Below, one piece after another: positions 55,779-64,000 of a stretch of 64,000 nucleotides of DNA (the first letter of the stretch is position 1; the number at the start of each line of letters is the position of its first letter). The stretch spans positions 130,145,032-130,209,031 of the forward strand of contig CM073591.1 in NCBI GenBank assembly GCA_037074705.1, written 5' to 3'. Below the pieces are notes generated by a model. That model was not told the DNA's origin. It did not search any database and was given only the letters and a program-made list of their open reading frames with translations. Source of the DNA: Zhengitettix transpicula (taxonomy: Eukaryota > Arthropoda > Insecta > Orthoptera > Tetrigidae). Position numbers and translations under genes: made by a program.

Positions 55779-56460
55779 GTGTATGTTCGGTACCCAATCT
55801 ACACCCATGGAGAAAATTTGACCAAATTTTCTACACGCGTTCCTTTTGAACAGGAAACAAATCTGTGGGGGTTAGACACGACTATCACCACCCAGGAGCG
55901 AGGATGGAAATTTGGAAATTTTCAAACATCCATAAGGCCGATATTTGCGTCGAATAAATATTATTCGGGGTCAATGAAAACCATGTCGTTTGTGTATAAT
56001 TGCAGTCCATTTCGGTATGGTTGGGTATGGGAGGGGGAGGGTGAGGGTGGAGGGGTGTTACATAAAAGTAACGCGAAAATAACCAAGATTGGAGTCGAAT
56101 CTTGGGTTATGGATCTTTTTGAGTTTAATTATGACATTCAACTTGCCTATTAAGTTATACTTCGACCCCTAAATGTGGGGTTGAAGGGAAAATAAATATG
56201 TGGAGCAATTTTGATCAAATTGTGTACACATGTTTCTTTTAAACAGGAAAAAAACATTATGGGGGTAAGACACGACTACCACTCCTAGGGGCTGGTTTGG
56301 AAATTTTAAAACATGCAAAAAAGGCCGATATTTGTGTCGAATAAATACTTTTTGGAGTCAAAAAAAATAATAGGGTTTGTCTCGATGTTATTTGTGTAAC
56401 ATTTCAACCCTTTTCGGCATGGGAGGGTACCATGCGTGAGGGTGGAGGAGAGTAATGTGA
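55779..56460. repeat. tandem duplication, about 393-bp unit
   Basis: The segment around 55820-56060 recurs at about 56213-56455: TCCTTTTGAACAGGAAACAA against TTCTTTTAAACAGGAAAAAA, GGCCGATATTTGCGTCGAAT against GGCCGATATTTGTGTCGAAT, and a GGGTGAGGGTGGAGG-type end. Offset about 393 bp. The same phrases (ATAACCAAGATTGG, complement CCAATCTTGGTTAT) link it to the repeat family at 14.4-15.8 and 26.5-26.8 kb. No coding function seen. Confidence 0.7.
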
Positions 56461-58745
56461 AATAATGCGATTTCTGAACTGTAACGTGGGCACTCTTCAA
56501 TTTTTGCGTGAGCTTTCGTGTGTAATATATGCTAATATTTTTTCCCATCACTCCTTTATAAGTAACCCATGCGTTTATGGCAACAAGATCCAAAATATTA
56601 AAATATCTTGAAAAAGGCCACCTCTTTGATGCTGATTTTATGGGGTACGTTCTCGCCATTTGGTCTGCCATGTCAACGCCGCATTTCGTAACATTGTAGA
56701 ACGTTTACTGAATTTTTTTATTGTTATTAGCTATAGTTACTTCTCCATAAAGTGTAGTAAAGACTATTAAATTTTTATTTCGAGTGTCAGAGCCATTTCT
56801 ACGTATTCAAATATATGTGAAGCTTAATGTTTATTGTTCACTGATTTTAGAGAGGCTGGAACTTTACTTCTCTGCTTATTTACTGTTCCCACTAAATTTA
56901 ACAAAATTAGTTATAGGAAAAACCAATAACAAGTTCATGGTCCATAAATATAAAAACAACTTACTATAGACATCTTGAAATTTCTTGAAGAAGTGCTGAC
57001 GGTTACACAGAACTCATCTGAACTTCAAATTTCTCCTCCGTCAGAATTACTTGAAGGAATATTTTGGAGTTTTGAAATATTTCGCCAGGTAACACTCTGA
57101 ATTTCCCTGACATTCTCCCGACCGCTAGGTTTGAATACCAGGAAATAATTAACTCCCAAATGAGAGATGCAATAGTTTCGGTATTTTCCGGAGGAAACCA
57201 ACTAAATAGTCAATGAGAAAGGCTGTTACAGTACATTAGTACAAGTTATGTACGGAAAGAGATCAACATTGAGTTAAGGAGAGTGTTTGAAGGTAACAAG
57301 AGCCCGGTCAAAATGACCCATCCAGCGCGTACTAGGTAAATTCGAAATTTACTCCCACATTTTTTTAGTAAGGTTGCCATAGGTTTATTTAATTTACCAG
57401 GAGATTTTTTGACTGGGTTAAGTTGCCGTCACTCATCATCTCGGTAAACTTTAAGCTAACCCATCAGCATAGGTTGGAGTTGTCCTATCAAGGGCTTAAT
57501 GCTAAAAAAGTGACGGTCTCTATGGAAGTTAAATCACGTGTTGACCAAGAGATTACTGTCGAATTAATTCCTTTTTTTTTGCGAAATAATATAAAAAATA
57601 CCCGACAACGCCGCGCACCCACCCAGTGTCGATATAAATTATTAGTACTTCCTCCTGTTATCCTGTCCCATAAAATAAAAGTCACTTCCTCGGATACGAG
57701 TTAACGGTAATTACAGTCACGCAGGTACAAACGTAAATTAATTACAGCAAATTTGCACATCATCATTTAAATATCAAAAAAACAGTTCTCTGTGACGTAG
57801 TTTAATATAGTATGCTACAATTGGTTTTGAATAAAACATGAATATGACCTGTGATTTCGCACAAAATGTAACAAGCATGCAAGAAAATTAGAATGTAAAT
57901 AAAGACTGTTGAGCGGAAACAGAATAATGGACAGCTAAGATAAATGTTTTAGTAGCTTGCTATAGAAAGACGTTTACTGATTTTAATAGGGGAAGTGTTA
58001 TATTTCCCAACAATAAAATTCAACGAGAAATGTTCTTGAATTGTCGCGATAACTGAGAAGTTTTATGACCGAATTAGAAACAGTGGAAAGGCGTGTACAG
58101 TTTTGAGACAGGAAACTTCTTCTATAAATGCGCGATAATAAAAAAACGTGGGACAGTTACGATTAAAATTAATTTCGAATGTGGTAAGTATGGAATAGAC
58201 AGCGATACTTTCTATACGGAACTTAGATTTAATAGCCTCTAGAAGAAGCTAATAGGTACGTTGAAGGAGAAAGCCAACTGGAGTGAGTGGAATAACAGCG
58301 GAACTGAAAGGAAATGAGTCTCAGCGCCTTACAACTTAATGAATATTAATGGGATAAGGAGAACCTACTCCGTACAATTGAATATAGCATGCTATTAAAT
58401 AAATTATGAGTTTGTGTCAAATCAATCGCGATTAAGATTGCCACACTTTTATAAACGACGAAAGACTGTGAAGGGCAATAAGCTTTTACTTTAAGAGAAT
58501 TTATAAAAGTGTACTACAGAACACTAGTATTGAAGGCATAGTTTTCTATTACAACATGAGAAAATAAAATTTGAATTGTGTATTAAGATCTTTACGGAAA
58601 TAATCCCCTTCGGATCTGTTATGAGTACGTGCACCCTGCTCGAGAAAAATTGATTGTTATAGTATTGTAACTATCAAGAAATTAATCTGCACCGTCGATG
58701 ACCAGAAATAGAATTACACTCACGACTTTAGAGAAACCAGCACGG
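56461..58745. other. intergenic stretch, no gene recognised
   Basis: Contains an open frame at 57423-57704 (93 codons, plus) with no recognisable domain, and nothing else that could be supported. Confidence 0.45.
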
Positions 58746-58749
58746 CTTT

Positions 58750-59935
58750 AGTATGTACGAGGGTCAAAGTTATTTTTCATTCAACATCTTTGCAATTTAT
58801 AGAGTTCATAGATACATCCTATCCGTTTTTCTTCAAATTCAATCCGTTCTCGAGAGTTGGCGCTGTCATAGTATGTCTTCAAGATGGATGCTGCACTTGA
58901 CGTTCTCAAAAGCAACGTTCTGTTATGTGCTGTCATGTGCTATGAGAACACGATAGTGGGAAACATCCACAAGAGGTTGAGAAAAGTGTTTGAAGATGCT
59001 GCTGATGTTGATCGCTATACAGTTAGCGGTGAAAGAGGATACGCCAATATTCTGGATACTCCTGGACAGCGGCAGACCCCACAGTGCTTTTTTGGCATTG
59101 TGCACAGAGTTAACGGCATGGTTTCGACTGACAGACGCATCACAGAGAAACAATCGTCACTCCAAGTTGGAGTAGCATAAGAAAGTGTTTGCAGAATACT
59201 GAAAGAGTTGGAGTTGAAACAGGTTTGTGCCAGGTTGTTCACAAGGATGTTGATAGATGCACACAAATAAACACACAAAGAAAACCAGAGTGCAGCGAAC
59301 GTTTGGAACAATACGAGCATGGTGGAGATGACTATCTTTCAAGACTTGTAACAGACGGCGAAACATGGTTTCACCATTTTGAATCGGAGGCGAAGAGGCA
59401 ATCAATGCAGTGGCATCATGCAAACTCGCCTAAGAAAAATAAATTGAGAACTGGACCTTCTGCTAGAGAAGTTATGGCTACGGTGTTTTCCATTCTGAAG
59501 GACTCTTGCTTGTGGACATCAATGCCACGTGAAACCACCATCAATTCTGACGCATATCTGCAACTGCGAAGAAGCTTAAAGATATACTGAGTCGTGTTCG
59601 ACCACATCGGGAAAAGCAAGATATTTTGCTGTGGCATGACAATGCACGACCACATATCAGTCAGAAAACCTCGGAGAACAAAAAAAAATTTTTGGACAAC
59701 TTTGAAACACCCGCCTTACAGTCCTGATCTGGTTCCTGGCGATTACCATCTCTTTGGTAAACTGAAGGATTTCTTTCGTGGAACGAGGTTTGAAGATGAT
59801 GTCTTCCTGAGAGCTCAATTGTGTTGGTCCTAACTTTTACAATGCGGGTATACAGGTCCTACTTCCAAGGTGGCTTAAGGCAGTTCAGAGGGATGGGGAT
59901 TATGTGGAAAAATGAAATTTTGTTCCTAAGGGATA
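58750..59935 (+). mobile_element. mariner transposase relic
   Basis: The left end TACGAGGGTCAAAGTTATTT (from 58754) looks like a mariner terminal repeat; the right repeat was not recognised. Broken frames give ITEKQSSLQVGVA, LEQYEHGGDDYLSRLVTDGE, TWFHHFESEAKRQSMQWHHA and MATVFSILKDS, then DILLWHDNARPHISQ and HPPYSPDLVPGDYHLFGKLK. The D residues of the DD34D triad are visible (TDGETW, HDNARPH, SPDLVPGD). Stops and at least three frame changes make it inactive. The order is complete, so it is younger than the relic at 4060-4440. Confidence 0.85.
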
Positions 59936-59939
59936 TATA

Positions 59940-60870
59940 TATCTACACATTGTAACAGCGAGGAAGGTGTAGGATGAAAAGATAATTGTCAAATAATTCT
60001 TAAAGTTTTACTATTTTTGGACCATTTATATCCAGAATTCTCTCGAGGATTTAAGAAAGAATTGTTTCCCAAGTTACATGACTAAATTCTATTGTCATGA
60101 CATAAGTGAAAAATCCGGTTGGTTCACAATTTTATTCTTGGCTGCTTCTATATTTAAGCTCTTTGATAACTTTTAACAAAAGTGCAGTTGTTTTTAAACT
60201 AACTGTGCTACTAACTTTTCTTTACGATTGATATTCAAAAATTTTGTTAGACAGGGTGACCCGTTGTGTAATGTATGTAATTAGTCTGTCAGTAAGAACC
60301 CACAATAATTCATAACAGTTGGACAAACTCGAAGCAGATTTCAGAGCCTCAATGGAAATATCCATTACGGTTCATAAGCACGCAACTCTCTCATCAAAGC
60401 CCATTACTGTCCAATAAGAAATGATTTCTATTTTTAGGAAACGGGGCAGAAATTTCCATGGTCCAGTGATATGACTTTCCGCCTACCGCTGGAAAAAAAA
60501 TAGGAAAAACTTTATGAAGGTGATTAGATAAATAGTAATCTAAATCCAGGTCCCGCGCATTCGCAAAGCTACATCGATCATTTATTTTCTCCTTCACTGT
60601 TAAAACTATTTCTGTGCTAATGTGCCGGTGCTGAATGCGTTAATCTAAAGAAAGCAAATTAACTATAAAATATAACGTTCATTACGTTTTATTTTCCAGC
60701 AACCTGCGTGAAGGCAAACTTGTTTTGTCAATTTCGACCGATAAATTGACTTTGAAACTTCCTATAGATTTCCTAAGTAGACTCGTTGCAAACAACGAAG
60801 CAGAACTTCATTATAAGTTTTTGTTGATAAACTTCTAACAAACCAGATACATTCCCGCACGGTTCCACAC
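59940..60870. other. intergenic stretch, nothing recognised
   Basis: No exon, RNA gene or clear repeat could be supported. Confidence 0.4.
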
Positions 60871-60872
60871 AA

Positions 60873-61720
60873 TGTAAGGGGCAGACGAATTAAAAATAAC
60901 TTTTAAATTCAGTTTAATTATAAATATATATATTGTGCTATACAATTTAAAAATATAACAAAGCCTCAAACAGTAATAGTAAACAAACAATTATATCTAG
61001 ATTTATAGACAACCCAAATTACAAATTATTGAATTAAATATCCAAGAAAATCTATAAAATTCTGAATAAATTTGATGAAATTTTAAGAAATCTAAAATAA
61101 TCTGACGGTATGCAATTTTATACTTGGTTTACAATGAAAATTTTGTACATACCTAATCATCAGACCAGCTCTCGTAACACTACTTATTCACTTCAGTAAT
61201 AATTTAAAAGGATTTTATTTAACAGGCCATGGTCTATCATTGTTTACAACCTACGTCACAAAAATAAACTAAATCTTCACATTACCACAGACAATGAATT
61301 CCTATAGAATCTTTTAGCGGATAAACCGATCAGTTTTAAATCGCGGCAGAGTTATATCTCGCCCATCAACTTATAATCAGTTTTCAAAAACTTATTTCAT
61401 AACTTTGCTAAATTTCCGGACACGTATGAGACATTCCTTCTATAACTTTTTCATCCAACATTTACCAGCCGACTGTCTTTATTGTTCCCGTTCTTATTGC
61501 CGACTGACATTACCACTACTGGCGACTTCTATTGCAGACTGGAGACTGTACTGAACTCTCGTCAATGATTTTTCATCTCCCAAACGTCGCCGACAGTAAT
61601 ACGTCTGAAAACTCCATATTCTTATGCTACGCTGACTGTTGCCAACAATATTTGGTCCTTAATATATTACGTTGACAATAAAAATATTAAAGTAATTATA
61701 AAAAATCCTTTCATTAAACA
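60873..61720 (+). mobile_element. possible solo LTR
   Basis: Starts TGTAAGGGGCAGACGAATTA and ends TCATTAAACA, i.e. TG...CA. It is followed after two bases by TTGGTGGTCCC, which resembles a primer-binding site. No pol sequence adjoins it and no target duplication is evident, so the call is tentative. Confidence 0.3.
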
Positions 61721-61784
61721 CATTGGTGGTCCCATATATATAGGCCTATATTGTAGGGAAGGAAGGTTTAACATTCTCAAAATA

Positions 61785-61855
61785 GCTGATATATGGACAA
61801 GCAAAAGAGACAGCAAACCAATGTCTTACCTGAAATTTTATATTCGAAAAATGAA
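61785..61855 (-). repeat. fragment of the repeat family with recursive-splice-like motif
   Basis: The minus strand reads TAAAATTTCAGGTAAGACAT and then TGTCTCTTTTGCTTGTCC, like the terminal part of the copies at 9245-9370 and 23040-23225. Confidence 0.45.
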
Positions 61856-61859
61856 TTAT

Positions 61860-64000
61860 TCGCTAAATGACCTAATTACAATGTGTGCATAATATTAATA
61901 ATAATAATGTGCATATGAACCAAAATAATTGTTTTATTCTGTGATCGCCAATCATTTTGCAGTCGTTAAATTAAAGCTGTCGGTTTCCAACCCCTGGACT
62001 TCAAATTTCCGAATTTCCCCCCTCCCCCCTCACAACAATCGAATTGCCCCAAAGAGGGGCGTCGGGACGAAGACCAGTCTCTTAATGTTGTGCACTTTGA
62101 AAGCATCGCGTATAGAAGGCAGTTACTTTCATCTCAACCGTTTTTGGAAGTTTTGAGTCGTGTAGATTGAAGCAGCTTCAATTTATACACTAGTCAGTAG
62201 TAAGGGTAGCTATATCCATGGAGGCGTCGCGAACTGTTCTGTCTGAATGGTGGACCTGTTAAAAAGGACAGCCATCGGCAAGGATAACGTGCACGTTGTT
62301 TGACTCTAGGTTGCTGGCGTCGATTTGAACAGAGTTGCGTCAAGATACATCGCAGGACAACGCCGAACAATTTCGTAATTTCACAGACAGGACCTCGATA
62401 AATATATACGTGAGAGAAAAAAATCATGTTTGCGGAGTCATACGATGTTACCATTTTATAGACAACCGGTGTATTGATTTTAAATGCTCATCTGTAACAG
62501 TTTAAAAATCGCGGTTCTAATTTACAACGTACCAAGGTGCCGAGAAAAAAGAGATAATTAAACCCATTCAAAATATTAGTAAATATAAATATTTGTACAG
62601 GCATCGTGAAATGAAATTCAGCTTTGTAATGAAGACTTGTTATAATACAACAGAAAACACATTCCTAAGGATAGAATTATTTATCATCACACAATACACG
62701 TATTTAATTGTGTTAGGTAAAAGAAAGTTGTAACTCGCCAGTTAGCATACAAAGTGATGATGGAATTATTAATAATCCATAATTTCTACTTGACAAATAC
62801 TACTTATGTATTTTAACGTAACTTATGTGGAAACATTGTTATACTATTTACTTATACATGCCTGAGAATCGGTGAAAGGTTCGTATTAAATCAACACACA
62901 ACTTTGTCGAGAAACGCAGCGAACGTTTACCGAACAAATAAACTATTCAAAGAACTTCTGAGTCTATCTACTGCAAAGAAAATACTAGTATACGTTACAA
63001 CCAACAATGTATTTGGTTTTAATCACAAATTAAGCAGCGGCACTGATTTTAAATAGTAACAACTGTGAAAAAAAACCATATAATTTATAAATTCAGAACC
63101 ACTGGCAAAGAAAACAATTATTTTCATTGCATAATGAAACGGTACATCATTCTTGGAATTCAGGAGCTAGTAACTAGTATTTTTAAACATAATACTGAAT
63201 TAAATAATTTGAACGATTAGCAGTTCATTCTGATAAATATTAACAGATAAACATACATTAACATTTTTATATTATGGAAATAATTATTTTTTATCATAAC
63301 TTATCGATATAAAAACTGCCTTTTGAAGGACACAAGAATACTGATAGATATACTGTTTCCTTCTGTGAGAAATGTGTTTCTATCTGCAAATTTGTACAAC
63401 GAATTACAGTAATTATGTAAAAATTACTCTAGATTTTTAATTTATAACAAAGTAAGCTAAGCAGTGGTTTTAACTTTTTTATATATCTTTATTTTTAAAT
63501 GGGTGTATTTGATGTAAACATGATTTAATATTAATTATTTAGAAACTTGATTTAGGTCTCGTGTTCCAAAATTATCAAGTGTGCAATGAAATTAAACATA
63601 AATGTTTATTACATCTCAGACACAGAAAATAAACGTACAATATATATTTTAGAAAGCCACTTACAATCGTAGACAGTATTTCAGGAAGAGAACTTTCCAG
63701 CGATACACAATTCTTCTCCCGGAAGTCGTAAAGTAAGATACAAAGAAACAGTTTACAGCAACCACAACAGAGAAAACGCTGACACATTTCAAACGTGAAA
63801 GTCCGGGGTTGGGTGTCTTTAAAGGGCTATTTAGCTGCGAAATATGAATTCCGTGCAAGGAACAATTAAAGGTTTTCATTTCTTTAGTTAGCATATGAAA
63901 GTACGAGAAGAGGAGTAGACCGGGGCGGTTAAAGTCATTAAAGTGCAGAGAACATATTAAAAGCTAATTAGCATTATATTACTTCTAAAACCTAAGTTCA
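61860..64000. other. intergenic end of window, nothing recognised
   Basis: AT-rich DNA. Open frames (for example 61929-62156 plus, 62194-62454 minus and 63661-63894 minus) show no recognisable domain, start context or splice structure. Confidence 0.4.

Noticed and set aside
57423..57704. 93-codon plus-strand open frame as a gene
   Set aside because: No recognised domain, no splice or start evidence, and AT/CpG composition like the surroundings.
1..64000. CRISPR arrays, operons or phage/defence modules
   Set aside because: No regularly spaced direct repeats of that kind, no bacterial-type gene packing, and clear spliceosomal genes throughout.

Overview
This is a nuclear genomic window from an animal, almost certainly an insect. 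It is AT-rich, has spliced genes with long introns, and carries many decayed arthropod-type transposable elements (mariner, Tc1, Jockey-like LINE, Ty3/gypsy, Penelope-like, tRNA-derived SINE). A cockroach or termite (Blattodea) would fit, but that is inference. There is no bacterial or plasmid-type sequence, and I found no CRISPR array, operon or defence island.

Two protein-coding genes can be assembled exon by exon, both on the minus strand. (1) 1619-13647 is the alpha/beta subunit precursor of GlcNAc-1-phosphotransferase (GNPTAB). It has 12 coding exons whose phases all agree, 1072 codons, a signal-anchor at each end, the Stealth catalytic regions, one Notch (LNR) repeat, a conserved alpha/beta cleavage region and an EF-hand. 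(2) 22802-40618 is a fatty acyl-CoA reductase (FAR). It has 7 coding exons, 500 codons, a TGxxGxxG Rossmann motif, a YxxxK active site, a FAR_C domain and a hydrophobic C-terminal tail. Its first intron is about 9 kb, and a spliced 5' UTR is indicated upstream of exon 1. The genes have unrelated roles (lysosomal enzyme tagging in the Golgi; fatty alcohol synthesis at peroxisome/ER membranes) and are simply neighbours.

Layout: 1-245 LINE tail; 1.6-13.6 kb GNPTAB, whose introns hold a mariner relic, SINE/tRNA-like sequences, a GC-richer LTR-like insertion with 51-bp tandem repeats, MITEs and a TA microsatellite; 13.6-22.8 kb intergenic, with a repeat island and a deleted Ty3/gypsy element between short LTRs; 22.8-40.6 kb FAR, whose intron 1 holds palindromic elements and three head-to-tail copies of a poly(A)-tailed retroposon ('family R'); 41-64 kb gene-poor, with a Penelope-like relic, more palindromes and R copies, a Tc1 relic, Jockey-like fragments, a possible promoter with a short first coding exon near 54.8-55.0 kb, a tandem duplication and a mariner relic.

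The most interesting signals are not protein genes. One is a recurring CTGAAGA-N-stem-GAAA(C) RNA-like motif in Penelope-associated and palindromic repeats, with different base-paired stems between the same core blocks (hammerhead-like). The second is a dispersed repeat family carrying a TTTCAG/GTAAGT-type recursive-splice motif, with one copy in sense orientation inside a GNPTAB intron. The third is the tandem array of R retroposons next to FAR exon 1.
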